A stretch of DNA of 64,000 nt, taken from contig CP034975.1 in assembly GCA_004026145.2 (NCBI GenBank), positions 25,131,361 through 25,195,360 of the forward strand. The letters run 5' to 3'. The number at the start of each line of letters is the position of its first letter. Position 1 is the first letter of the stretch. Source of the DNA: Takifugu bimaculatus. Lineage: Eukaryota > Chordata > Actinopteri > Tetraodontiformes > Tetraodontidae. The translations under genes and the position numbers were made by a program. The notes beneath the pieces were generated by a model. The model searched no databases and was not told the DNA's origin. It worked only from the letters and a program-made list of their open reading frames with translations. This document shows positions 38,682 to 52,139 of this stretch, in pieces.

Positions 38682-41494
38682 GGAGTCTACTTTATGTACT
38701 GTATCATTCCCATACATTTGCAAATGGCCATGGGTCTCTCATAAAGATTTATATGTCAAGGAGCTGTATGTTTACATGTTTACATGTGTGCATGTGGGTG
38801 TGTTTAAATATTAAAAGGCAGCAGGATGTCTCTGACATACTCTTAAGCATGTGGAGATGTCACAGAGGGGTTGAGTTTGCCTTCTCTGCTTCTGCTCATT
38901 GAGCGGAATGCCCTTGCGAATCCCGAATGAGAGCAGTCTGAGGTTAAACATATAAACATGGGCCTGCTCTAATGAACTTACAAATGAACAGGACAGAAGG
39001 GATCTCTGTGCATTAGCAATATCACCCGTTCACCCTCAGGAACTATAGACCAAATGAACAGGCAAGCAGAGATAACCAAATCACATTTGGGCTATACAGA
39101 ACAAGCAGATTAAGTATTGCCCCCTACTCGCTGCTTTATTGACAATCAGCAGATCCAGACTTGTATAATCTGACAGAAAAAACAAATCAATATCCACCAT
39201 ATGATCGAGCTCATACCACACCAATGCGTATTTAGCCCTCTCAAAACTGAGCCTGGAAAAGCCCCATCAGCCCCGTCGGCCAGCTCTCCAACAAATCCTG
39301 AGCTCTCAGATCAAATAAGGGAATCAGAATAATCGTGAAGGCACAGGCTAACCCTGGCTGCATTTTTGAGCGTATCGCTTTAGAGAAAGGAGGTTAAATA
39401 CCAAATGCACAAAAAACGATGTGCCTATTGGCTGCCCGGTCACACATCTTTTTCAAAAGGTCATGACGTTTTTGATTAATCCCAGAAAAGGTACCGACTC
39501 AGGCGTCCCACAACAGCTGCATCTGAAGTGTGCCAGACCCTGCTGTCCAGCTGCTAGCGCCCACAGAAATCCCTTTCCCATTACCAGTATGGCTGCGGCT
39601 GTATCTGCGGTGCACAGCCGGGGTGGGCTCAGTTCATTGCAGAACTCCAATACGGTCACCTGCTGGCTCACATCCAGCATTTACATATGAATAAACATGA
39701 GGGAAATTCAAATACATGAATGAAATGCAGGGGGGAGGAATCAGCAGGCTGACTTTGCTCTCCTTCCACTATTCCTCCTTCATTCCTCGGCTCATCCATT
39801 AGCTCACCCTTCTCGTTTTCCTCATTTTTCCTCGCTTGTCTGAAAGGCAACCTCACTTTAGGCATTCGTATTTACAGCTGTTCCTCAGTCCCCTTTCGCT
39901 CCATCATCTTTTCTCCCTCTCTCCTATCTCCCACCGTCTTGTCGATTTCACGGCCAGCCGTATCTTTAATCTTGCTCTTTCCCCTGTCCGATGGCCCTCC
40001 CCTCCCCTCCCCTCACCCACACCGTCTCTCCTCTCCAGTGCAGAACTAAATGGAGATTAATGAAGGGAGGATGATGTGTCTGTCATCCAGACAGACCGGT
40101 GCAGTCACCACAGCCAGCCAAACACCACATCTATTCAGAGCGCACCAGCGAGGGCTGAGCACTCAGACGCAAGGAACTACGGATTAACCCTCCACTTTAG
40201 TTCAGATTATTTTGTAAATACTAACAACACCCTTGGCCAACGCGTACATGTTTTTTAAGCAATACTGTGTGTTTGACGTATGGGTCTCCTCTTCCTTCTC
40301 TCCTACATTTATCCCATCACTGGAGGATATTCAGAGCACACCCCAGCCTCTCATTTCCTCCGAAGTTTAAATCCTGACAACCGATGGCTGTTCACTCCTC
40401 ACATGCCAGTCAAATAGCTCTGATAATCCCTGCAGGAAATTGACTTGTATTTTAGAGCTTCATTTCCCACATCACGTCCTTCCATCACCCATCCTTGGAT
40501 AGAGGTCAAGTAGCTTTCACTCCTCTTCCATGCAAATATGTCCATAGTGCAGCAAAAACACAGAAGTGCTCTATGAAACAGGTGCACGACCATTGCGATC
40601 ACTGACACCAGTAACAACTCACACTGGTGGTGAAAGAAAACCATTTTTAGTTTTGTCAGACATGTCAGGGCCAGAGGAAGCGCTCTAATATGTTTTTGTT
40701 GCACGTTTGAGTGGCACAATTGAGATTTCCACAAAGGGAGTAAAGAGCTTGTTGACGACTTCTCATGCGGAGGCCTTGTGATTAGGCCGGCATGTTGACT
40801 TTTGCTGATTATGAGGCCTGTTATGTGAGAAGGAACGCCAACATTTATATTCCAAATCTTAACCGTGAGATTGGCTATTGAAGCTACAATCACAGCGCTG
40901 CTTGTGCATGAAATATATTTAGCGGGAATGCAAATCAAATGCAGCTAACCCCCATGATATCACCGTGCAGCCCAAGTGCGCGAGCATGTTTTTCTACTCA
41001 GAAAGGAGGCAATCAGAGCTCCCTACCCAAGCGGCTCCAGCTAAAACCAAACATTCTGATGAATATATGATGCATTTACTCACAAGGTAATTAGAATCAT
41101 CCATTAAACCCCATCGTCAAACACACCCATGTATGCCACATTTAACACTAAAAGCTGCACGTACCCCCACACGTGCTCGCTAATCAACAATCACACAGCA
41201 GCTGTTTATGTGCGCACCGTGTTCATTTATCTATTGTAATCCTCTCGGGCTGACTGGATTGTCTGCGACAGCGTGCACAGCAGTCAGGGGAATGCAGCAG
41301 GGCTACTGCGCTCATGTGACTGTTGGCGAAATAGAGGCAGAAATCCGACAGGCCGGCGTGCATCCTGCTGCCGTTAAGTCGACAGGAAGACTCCGGTGAG
41401 GCTGCAGCAGAAGGCGCCTGCAAACGCTGCAGCTGAATTACACAAAACCATCTGCTCCGTTCCAGTCAGCCGCAGTTGAGGCTTTTTAAAAAAA

Positions 41495-43085
41495 TTCTCC
41501 TGTTTCCACTGCAGGAACTTTAGGGGGCCAAGGCTGTCGATGCGTGTCTTCACTGCAGGAACCTTCCCCAAAAGGCCATTTACAGGAACTTTTATGGGGG
41601 CCTATCCAAGGCCCAGCTCCAGGGTAGGTACTTCTCCTCCTCTCTCCTCCTCTCATACCTAGTCAGTGTGAAGTGACTCGTGAGTCGTCACTGTACAATT
41701 TGGAGGCTTTTCCAATAGGGGTTCCGAACGTGATGAGTAGGTTCTATTATGTTAATGTTGGTCTCTTAATGCTCTGATTGGCCTGAGGATTGACGTCACT
41801 GATGAGTCACGAGATGAACGGGCTTCAGAAAACTCATTGCCATTTTAAAAGCCCCACAACAACGATAGTGTGTATTTATTAATTTTACAAAGTAAACGTT
41901 ACAGCTACAAGTAAGGTGATACCCTGGTGCACCAGTGAGGTACAGACATTTTTGCACTGTGGCGGATGAACCACAAGGTGAGACCTGAAATGAGGTTCAC
42001 CTGTTAGTCTCCAATGGACATAAATGTGATGTTGAGAAAAGCTAAAAATACCAAAGACAATTACCAGACAATCAAGTGGGATGAAGAGAAAGAATTGGAA
42101 GTGTTTTTACAAAGGACTGGAAATGGTATAATCAAAGGGACACTTTTTACAGTACTGCGCAACAGTGTTGCCTTGAGTCAGCCACAGAGATGCTGGACGC
42201 TAAACAGAAGCTCTGAGTGTTTTGGGACTTTCAGCAATTTTTTTACTTATTTCATTCCTGGTGAGTTGAATTTAAACAAACACATAGCTTATACAAAGAA
42301 AGTAATGTTCTTGTTCCCTGTATGTGGACAATGAGCTTGCTAGTTAGCCACCATTGCTACGCCGTCCTCTGATTGTAGTTTGCAATTGCGTCAGTACTAT
42401 GGAAATTATAAATTAGTAACATTTGATAAACTAAACTAATGTTAGTATTTTATCATAATTTCTGTCTTTTGTGTTAAGACTCTCATGGTAAAAGAGTCAA
42501 CGGTACAATTCAAACATTTATCAAAGATGGATCCAGAGTTGCGTTTACATGCTAAGAGCATTGCAAAAGTGTCTGACCACTCCATTCTGAAGACATCACA
42601 GCGGTTCAGTGGTGTAATGGAAAACCAGGACTGCACAGGACTGTCTAAAGCCGATACTGTGTCGTGGAAAAGCACCTTTAGATTGAAAAACTCCTGGGTG
42701 GGGCTTGAGGTCTGCTCTGATTGGCTAAACCTACAGCACAATGTAACACGGAACCCAACAGAAGAGGAACATTAGCTTAGCAGACGCCACTTGTCCTCTC
42801 CGTAACTGCCCACATAGCATATTTTCTTGGAACATTGGCCCATCTCCGCTCTTTTCATACTTACCTAGTTTATCGTTGTTTTCTTTGCTATTATTTTTGC
42901 TTTTGGCAGCTCGCCCAAGTGACATCGCTATTGAAAGTGTCACATTCTGCGGCAATTCAAACGCGTGACGTCACCAAGGGAAGCTGCCCCACAGTGGAAA
43001 CAGGAACATCGAGAGGGCCAAGTGAGAGGAACAGTTCCTGTAGAGTTCATGCCCCCAGCATTCACCAGGAACTCCCTCAGTAAAA
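41495..43085. mobile_element. Inverted-repeat DNA transposon relic (possibly PIF/Harbinger-like)
   Basis: The left end carries TCCTGTTTCCACTGCAGGAA, then AGGGGGCC and tcactgcaggaaccttcccc. The right end, read on the minus strand, carries agttcctggtg, caggaactgttcc and TTCCTGTTTCCACTG followed by ggggcagcttccc. The shared inverted core is TCCTGTTTCCACTG with further, gapped similarity, and gacgtcac occurs inside both halves. A plus-strand frame at 42014-42334 includes KWDEEKELEVFL, which might be a decayed Myb-like (MADF/SANT) segment of a Harbinger-associated protein, but no transposase is intact. The phrase 'gtttccactgcaggaactt' is common in fish transposons of this kind. The outer limits are approximate and the family call is tentative. 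Confidence 0.5.
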
Positions 43086-46000
43086 ACGTGTCTATTTACA
43101 CGCATACACAAGAATAAAGACACTCCAGAGGAGGACAACATCGGGGAGAGGACCACAAGAGCTTACTTCTGTTTCTATAGAGCCTGCAATTGTGTCAGGA
43201 AGTGACCTTTGTTCTGAAGTGGTACGTTAGTGGCTCTGCTGTGCCTTAGTGGCAACAGTCACCTGTTTTGCTGGGATCATAATTAGATCAACTGGATGGG
43301 AAAGGGACCGGGGACAACTCTGACAACTCTGGCAGATGCCGTCATTCTTCTTATCGCAGGACAGGAGGAGCGCTGGTGAAAGCACATTTGACTTACATCC
43401 AGTAGGCCGTTCTGGTGGAATAACCAATGTAAGACCTTCAGGCAGCATTTGAAAATATTTTCCCAGTGGACTGACTATGGAGCACTGGGTGGAATAATAT
43501 TGTATCACATTAAGGCCAAGGTCGATAATAGTTTTTAGAATGACCTCATTTTTTTAAAATCCATACTAGGGTCGAGTACCTTTTTCCTAAAGTTAACTTT
43601 GTTATTTGGTCTTTTCGATTTTTTCGCTGTATCCAATAAAAAGGTTTGAAGCCAGATGCCAAAAAGAAGGAAAAAACCTCAAATGCATCAATTACCATCA
43701 AAAAAGACCTTTAAAGCTCACGGTGTTTACTTATTCCTGCTTCCTGACAGTTGCATCAATATCCAAATGAGAGTATTACAGATAGTTTGAAAAGTTAAAA
43801 GCACATCTAAATAAATTGTGCCACTTGCTTCTCAGAAGCATTTGGGCGTGAGGTTCGTCGATGCACCCCTGCAGCCTCTGTGTGTGCATCTATCGAACGA
43901 CTAAACCAAGACAAGGCCTTCCAGCTTATGCCCCTCATCCCGTGCATAGAAATACTGCAGGCACATCGATGTTTGTGCACGAGTGCGTTTCTAAAGTAAA
44001 GCACAATAAGACACGGAGAGCAAGTTAAACACACCACCTTCACAATTACAACAGTTCCACCTTCTGCACGTGTTAGTCTTCTTTACTCCTGCTCTCATAC
44101 ATCAGTGCACTTCCACCTTATTTAAATGCTAATACTCTCATTTTAATTCCTTTTTTGCCCTCCCTTTTCCTTACAGGATCCACGTTTTCATCTGCAATGT
44201 TAATATCAGCTCCTCTCTAATTCCCTTTCCCCATCTTCTTTCTTTCCTCTTCCTGTCTTTTTTTTGATGCGTGTGAGTTGAATTATTCCATCTTACCCAG
44301 GCTTTTAATTCTCTTGATTGAGCCAATTACCTTATGCACGGATCAATGTGGGAAAGGTAATGATTTAAATGGCTGTTGCATAAAGGCACATACCCACTCC
44401 GACTGGTGCAAAGGCGGAGGGAAGGAGGGAGGGAGCAGAAAGGAGCAAGACGGTTTAGCAGAGGGAGGGAAATTAATATCCTCCCTAACACAACCGTGCA
44501 TGATTCAGCATGTACATTTAAGTGCTTCATTTTGTCCGCTTGCCTCTACCTGGTGCACGCCACAGTGTGAACGAATGCAGGGCGACAGACTGAGCGAGCC
44601 CAGTTTCTGCAGGGATTATCTAAAATGTATGGGCTCTGCGGAAACTGGGTCAGTCTGATCCTGAATGGTGCCACCGTAGCAGAAAGTCAACATCTCTCAG
44701 AATGCCACATCGTCTGACCGGTTTGTCTGTCAACCTGCCCCTCACATGCAGCTCTGGTTGATCCACACACACATCCACAGCCCATTATTGCAACATGTCA
44801 TCTATTGAGTGAGCTGTCCCATCCTATTTGGCCTCCCCGCGATCTATTATTGATGGAATGGAGCATTGTATCTAAATGCAGTCCTCCCTATGACAAGCAC
44901 TTCAGCCCAGAGGGAAAAGAGATGCAGGCCAATGTCTGGGAGCGCCTACTGGGCTCTCTTTGGGACCGAGCCAGTGAATGGATGAATGACTGATTAGGTT
45001 GTGTTTATCTTGGACTCGGTCTGACATAGATATTTGTGTGGCAAAGGCTTTTTGCTTCATGTCAAGCTATTTTAGACCTCATTTGTGATTCCGTACAGGG
45101 TTTATAGTTGTTTTCAGGTCTTAAAATTGTCTCATTGCTCATGTTCTTTGCTGCAAACTGACTTTATTTACTTTGAATTTGCACCTGCAGGCCTGGCTGG
45201 GAGCAAATGCAACGGTGAGAAAATAAAATGTCTGACTTCACTGGCACAAGTTTTAAAAATGAGAGGTGTTATTGTGCTCTCACGCATGTTTCAACCTGAT
45301 GGTGTCACAGACCTGTTTGGAGTTTTGACACCTGTCACTCACTTGTCTGAAAGGGACTTAATGTAAAAATGAAAGCTCCCGAGTCGCTTCAGCACAGGAG
45401 CAACCATCCAAATAAAAGATTATAGATTGAAAATCAACACAGGGGACTATCACAGCTACCTGGGTGAATGGATGAGCAGGAAAACTATAGTCTGGCCCCA
45501 CGCAGAGAGGATCCTAGAAGCAATGAGCTGTCAGTCATTCAATCCTCCAATTACCCTTGTTTTAATTAGATAGAAGCCAAATCCCCAACAAGATTAACTT
45601 ATTTTACTTACAACCTTTTTTTAATTGGTAACAAATAAGAGCTCCAGTAAATCATTAAACACTTAAGAGGAACCAGGTGATCAATCCAGCAAGACAACAG
45701 CAGGAAAGCAGATTCTTATTGTGTTGAAGGAACCAAAGGAAGCTGAGACAAGTGAGAATTGCTGTAAAACTGTTTTTATGCTGTCGTGCTGTTAAAGCGA
45801 CCGCAGACCTGTCTTCTACTGACTTATAAAGCTCTTCTGCAAAATGATCACTAAATTATGAATTATCTGTTAATTTGTGTTTATTACCAATTGCGGGTTC
45901 CAATTTGCGTCTCCACATGGTGTTGCTTTAATTAAAGCTTCTATTGTTTTCATTCACTGTTGATCTAGGAAGGCTTGACAGAAGGGTTTTCTGGATTCTG

Positions 46001-46861
46001 CACAAGTCTCTGAGAATGTTGCTGCCTTTTCTTATCTGTCCAAAAATAATTCTGCATCTACACGCCGTTCCACCTGCATCCCAATTCACCCAGGAGTCCC
46101 AGGTTGCTCCTGTGTGCCTGTCTGCTCCTGCCTCCCAACACCAGATGGTATAATCTCTGTCATATTGTCACATTACAGGAGTTCAGATGCTAATGGCTAC
46201 ATAGAAAATCCAGCTGCCAGCAGCCTGGACCAGTGCCCGTACCCGCTTTGCCCAGCTCTGTGACAGCTGTGCCTTGCTCAGTCACGCTAGTGAAACACCA
46301 GGGATCACACACACAAAGCAGGGAGGCTGGGAGTGGGAGGTGGGACGTGACCGTGGCGGGCAGGAGCCGTGAAATATGCTTGAGATGGCAGGAAAAGATG
46401 GCAGGGAGCTACTGTTGATGATGAGGGAGGTGGCAGGTCAGGAAATTAAGTTTGGGCTCTAAATTAAAATCTGTTGGCTTAAAAAAAGAGGGCAAACTAG
46501 GTGGACGAAAGAGAAATATGAAGAGAGAGTCAGGATTCAGGGCAGCGGAGCAAACAAAACCAGTACTTTATTAAACTGTGGATGAGAACGAGCAATAGCA
46601 GGCAATTATGGCCATTACTGTCTCCTGCAATTTTTATAAACTACCGGTACTCATTTTCAATTGCATGGGAAGTGAGGGTCTTGTGTTAGTCTCGTCTTGT
46701 GTTTGTTCTGAATTTATCCAAACAGCTTTCCCATCCATTAAGGGGACGACAATCGGTTTGCCTATAAGTGAAACACCATTTATCAAACCTCCTCCTATTC
46801 AATTAAACATCTGCCTGAGAGCATCAACACATTAGCAAAAGAGCAGGCATACAAATGTTCG

Positions 46862-47158
46862 GTAAAGGGCAGGAGAGAGGCAAGAGAGGGGCAAGAGAGG
46901 GGCAGGAGAGGGGCAGGAGAGGGGCAAGAGAGGGGCAAGAGAGGGGCAGGAGCGGGGCAAGAGAGGGGCAGGAGAAGGGGAAGGAGAGGGGCAAGAGAGG
47001 GGCAGGAGAAGGGGAAGGAGAGGGGCAAGAGAGGGGCAGGAGAAGGGGAAGGAGAGGGGCAGGAGATGGTGAAGGAGATGGGCAGGAGAGGGGCAGGAGA
47101 GGGATAGGAGGGGGGCAGGACATGAGGCAGGAGATGAGGTAGGAGATGGGGCAGAGGG
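46862..47158. repeat. Polypurine minisatellite, about 11-base unit (GGGGCAAGAGA)
   Basis: About 26 head-to-tail units of GGGGCA(A/G)GAGA occur, with some units changed to GAAGGGGAAGG. The plus strand is almost pure purine apart from one C per unit. It reads as Pro/Ser/Leu-rich peptides on the minus strand and Gly/Arg/Glu-rich peptides on the plus strand in several frames, none of which is a gene. Confidence 0.95.
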
Positions 47159-47274
47159 GTTGTCACAGAAATGGAATAATATGTTACCAGGGATACGGAT
47201 GATGTCCTTTATCCCTTCCTCTCTGCAGTGCTGCGCTCCCCTTTCCCACTCCATGTCTCGTACAGTTTTTTACA

Positions 47275-47301
47275 ATGATGATGATGATGATGATGATGAT
47301 C
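47275..47301. repeat. (GAT)n trinucleotide repeat
   Basis: About nine perfect ATG/GAT units. Confidence 0.93.
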
Positions 47302-48155
47302 ATTCAGACAGAGATGAATGAAAGTCTTTTGTTTTCCAGAGTGTGGCACATCTGTGATGGATGGCAACTTCATGAAAACGCGCCGTTAACAGATGAGCTG
47401 AGTAAGACGAGAACTCAACAACAGTCGGCTATAACCCCGGCTCGGCTGCTCCGTTAATCTGATCGCTGCGTTTTGGGATGGAATCAAACCCAAAACAGGG
47501 ACGAGAAAATCAAATTGCAGAAACCGTTCCTTACAAAATCAGACAACCTCGCAAACAGATTTACAAAACGGCCCGGGAGAAACGATGCACCCCACGCGGG
47601 CCGCCTCTCGGATCCATCTTCCAGTGTGTAAAATGTCTGACCTTTGACCCCCCCATCCTCAAACATGGCTTAGTTTAAAGAGTGGAGGCAGAGCTTGTGT
47701 AAACGGCTCTTGTGCATATAACAGTTTGCCTTGTGTCTGTGTGCTCGCGCTGTTTACCTTCCATTTGACCAGGTGAGGGGTCTATTATAGAGAAAGCCCT
47801 CGAGTTCTGGGAGGATTTGCTCTCCATTACAGGTGACCCTTCACTACCCTGAGTCAGACGCACTGCAGCGATATTCAGTAAACCCAACTGCCTGTTCTGA
47901 TGTAGCAAAACGTGATCATCCATAAAGGATTGCCTGTATAAAACCTGCAGCACCAACTATGTGGCAGCTCTTTGCAACACATCTTTAAGCAGATCAGGAC
48001 AACTCTTTCTTTTGCAAATTTTCCACCCACTGCTCCTCCAAGTTGCAGAATGGACGTCCACTTGGAGGCTACAAGTTCAACAACCCACAGCGACAACCTG
48101 TATCACCAAGACTTCCGAGCTTTTCAGGAAATAATCCCAGAGAATTTCTGTAAAA

Positions 48156-48157
48156 GT

Positions 48158-48188
<31 letters not shown>

Positions 48189-48193
48189 GGGGA
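48156..48193. repeat. (TG)n followed by poly-G
   Basis: Eight TG units run into about 21 G residues, the same arrangement as at 3589-3627. Confidence 0.95.
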
Positions 48194-48428
48194 GATCCCA
48201 AATCCTTTCCTTTTTTGTTGGTCCTTATTTAAGGTTTGAAAGCAGGGTCTCCAGGTCAGAGTGTAATGGAACGGGGATGCACTGTGAGGGCTGAGGAGAA
48301 GAAATACTGTCAGTGATTGGCTGATGTGCGGACAATCCCAGAGGCGACTCAGGAGGGTGAAGGAAACCTCTGAGGCTAATCTGTCATTAGCATTCTGAGG
48401 GCAAAGCTACTGGACCACACATGCACAG

Positions 48429-48446
48429 ACACACACACACACAAAG

Positions 48447-48481
<35 letters not shown>
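48429..48481. repeat. (CA)n microsatellite, interrupted
   Basis: Two CA runs separated by aagat. Confidence 0.95.
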
Positions 48482-48484
<3 letters not shown>

Positions 48485-51400
48485 CCTAATCTTTTAATAA
48501 AATGGAAAAATAAAGTATTTAATAATTTGAGAAAATCAAAACATAATTATCTACAGTAAAACTAAGTTCATATTATATGGAATAACAATACTGCTTATTC
48601 AATAACAAGCTTGGATAGATACAAATAAAATTAATAATGTGTCAGCACAGAAGAACTAATTAGGCAGTTCACTGAGTTTCTGCTTCAAACAATTTTTTTT
48701 CTTCACATAATCTTGCTACTCCAAACACACTCAAACACACTCCAGTTGAGCCTGGAAAGCGATGGACACACCAGACACAAGTGTGTGAATGAGTTTTCTT
48801 CCCTCCCCTGTCCATAAGGAACTTACCTGTTGGATTTCACTTCAGCAATTAGCATATCAATTGAAATAACCGCACATAAACATGCATTCATTTTCATTTT
48901 TTCAGAGAAGAAAACAGATCTCAAAATACACGATGGCCCCAAATACGCATGAGCAGAGTTTGCTTGCACTGGTCCGTTGTATGGTAAATAAAATGAGGGC
49001 TGTTCCTGTAATGAGGGAATCCAGAGCCGTATTGATCACATTCAGTAGATCAGAGGACCTCTGTCAGTCCCTCAGAGACCACTTTATACAGCCGGAGAAT
49101 TCCACCAAATCCCCTCGCCTTTACCACTTTACATCCTTCTCTCTCACCAGCTCTCAGCAGCACAACTCGTCCTCTTGATCCATTGTAGGGCTTCTCTGTC
49201 CCTTTGCTCGCACTGTCCTTTGTTACCTCATCTCCCTTGCATTGTTTTCCAGGTTCGCCTCCATGTATCAGCCGCTTTATTTATGTAAATCCATTTGCGT
49301 GAGAATGAAGCTTGTCTAATGTCCTGAACACTGCTGGATTTCATGCTGTTTCTTCCTGGTAACGGTAGAATAATGAAAATGTAAATAGTGTTAAGCCGGG
49401 TAGCTTAATGAAACAAGAAGAAAAGAAGGAAGGAGAGGGAGGAAGAACAGACACATTTTGAGCTTCAAAAGAGTCCTAACATTACCAGAAACGTCGCATA
49501 CCGCCAGCAACTGACACATGCATATGGGAGAGAGCTGACATTATATGAATTCAAAAATATATGCTCCCTTCAGATGAAGCCTTAACCAAACAACATTCAT
49601 CTCACTCATATTGGATTCCTCGGGCTGCCTATCAATCATTACCAAAGATTGCCAGGGTATAACCACAGGAGATGTTGATCAATTCATCTGCTCTCATTCT
49701 GAAGTGGTTAAATGCAGGAGCCGACCACTGGACACACAACAGAACTTTGTCAGGGACCAATTTTCCCAACTGGCTCTTCTCACGTGTCTCTTTACACATA
49801 CGCTTATGCAGGAGCGTGAGTGGGTGTCGGTTATGTAAGACGGGATCCAGGAAGGCTTCCCTAGAGTTTTGTGAGAGGAGAGAGCAAAGGTGACCTCTTA
49901 CAGCTGATGAAAAGATTAGTCATGAAAAGGACGGGGGAATGGACAGAAGTAGATGTCAAACTGATTAACAGAGAGACAGAAGTGGGGGGAGGGGGGTACC
50001 ACATGATTAAGATATGAGATGGATTTGATTGAATAGGTTTTATTTGAGTTCCTTTCAGCACCTCTCATGTTGTCACCTTTACAGGGGCCCTTCGCTTCAG
50101 ATTGGGGATCTACATCGACTGTAAAACAGCATGTGTGTCCTTGCTGTGCCGCTCAACCTTGGGATAACTCTGCATTAGCACATTGGGCTGTTAAGTCAAT
50201 CCCAGAGCTACTCAGCCAAATAGACCATTGGCTTGACCTTTGATTGTAAAAGCCTGCCAGACTGGCAAGTTAATCCTTGAGCGTAGTAGTAGGCCAATCA
50301 AGTTGTCAGGCCAGAATCACTGTCAATAACACATTTAGGTCGAACATAAAGGCGCAGAGGTGCAACTCTCTGAAGAGTTGGACCAGGCAGTCGGGCCTAA
50401 AAATCGTAATGATGATAAAAAAAACATGCATGTACCGTACATGCACAGAAGAATCACCATCCTCCTCAAGATCATGATTACTTTGATCACGTCTTTGATC
50501 ACGCCTTTTTTTATTGATCGTCATCCCAACTCAGGCGCTTGACTACATGAAACAGCAGCAAGGTTATTGTGCAGTCACCAGAACCGCCCACATCAGCAGT
50601 GGCACAGAAAAATGAAGTCTGAACAGAGCAACTAGACTTGAGTGGAGGAGAGAGCGGCAGCGAGGGAGGAGGAAGGCGCTGTGGCAACGAGACAGACGAA
50701 AAAATGCAAAAGATCCACGGGAATAAAGGGTGATGGAGAGAAACAGAGAAAGGGAAAGACAGCGGCAGAGAGACGGTGATATTTACGGTAGATTAGTCGT
50801 TATGGTGATAAGCAGGAGGGAGAGAAGGGGATGAAGTTGTCAGGGTGATGGGACTGCACTGGGCTACTAATGATATGTAAAAATAACTGCTTTATCTCAC
50901 CTCTGCTCGCACAAAAAAACATGGTAACACACGCAGATGCACAACCGTGCTCTGACGAGAACACACAAAGACCAACTAGTGTGTCAAAGCTGGCTCTCCT
51001 CATTAGCATTTGGAGATATTCAGCTTCCTCCCCCACATTCTTTGCATGGAGATCACTTTTCTTTTATAAGTTTTTTAACTTAATGAGGGTTGGCTGCTGG
51101 GAACACACAAACACTGGAACTGTGTGTGCTTCTACTGTCTGGAAGAGAGCACTTCTGCTTCACATGACAGCAGCTAAGTGCATAGCCCTTTTCCAGCAGG
51201 ATGGCACATGACTGTTGATTAAATAGCCTGAAGGAGAATCTAGATGTTGCTCTGTGTTGTTTTAACTCATTGTGGTTTGAAGGCATGTAATGTGTTCAAT
51301 GATACACAATGTCTCAGTATGGGCTTAAAACAAACACTTATAAATACATTGGACTGTGCTGCAAAGACAATTCCTCAGTTAAAAGCCAAAAAGTCAGTAA

Positions 51401-52139
51401 TCAAAAAACTGTAAGAACCCTGTAGGTGGTTGTAATCTTTGGACACATCAATAAACATTACAAACACCACAAAATATTAGAAAAACAAAATGCCTGTTGA
51501 TCCAAGCTTTGTGCTTCCCGGGGAAAGATCATCAGTGGAGTTCATTAAGTTCCTGCTTTCAGAGAATCTCCTGGTGAAGCCATAGATGATGCATGTGATC
51601 TTCTGCAGTTTGATGTTTTTTGGTTTGATTCACTGGCTGTGATGACAACTTAACAACTTTAACTAAAGTGTATATCTTTACAGGCAATGACTTTGGGCAG
51701 AAATAATGACAGAAGACCCAATGGCTATAGCTGCATAAGCCTGCCTTTAATATTTAAAAGATCTGTCATTGTTTTGGTTGAATAACCAAACATGCACAGC
51801 CATCTTGGTGAATCTAGACAAAGATGGAGGCGCATGAACAACGCAAGGCTCAGCGTCTCTCCAGATTTTACAAATTAGCAGTGTGTTACACACTCCCCAC
51901 TGGGCTCTTCATTCAGTTTGCTGTTTAAACATCCTACAGTACACAGGAGCTTTTGGACATTAGAACACTCAACTCTCACAGGTTTATCACCGATCTTCAA
52001 ATCATTCTGGAGATCTCCAGAAGACCAGAGGCAGCTCATTCCCCCTGGCCCAGGGAAAGTGCTTGCAGGTGGCATTGAGACCATAAACACAGGCGGGGTG
52101 TGTTTATGGAGGACTACGAGCTAAGCTAAAGCAAACACG

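Noticed and set aside
40399..40938. 179-codon open frame on the minus strand
   Set aside because: No domain, signal peptide or splice context; composition is like the surrounding intron.
46795..47254. Pro/Ser/Leu-rich and Gly/Arg-rich open frames on both strands
   Set aside because: They are translations of the 11-base minisatellite.
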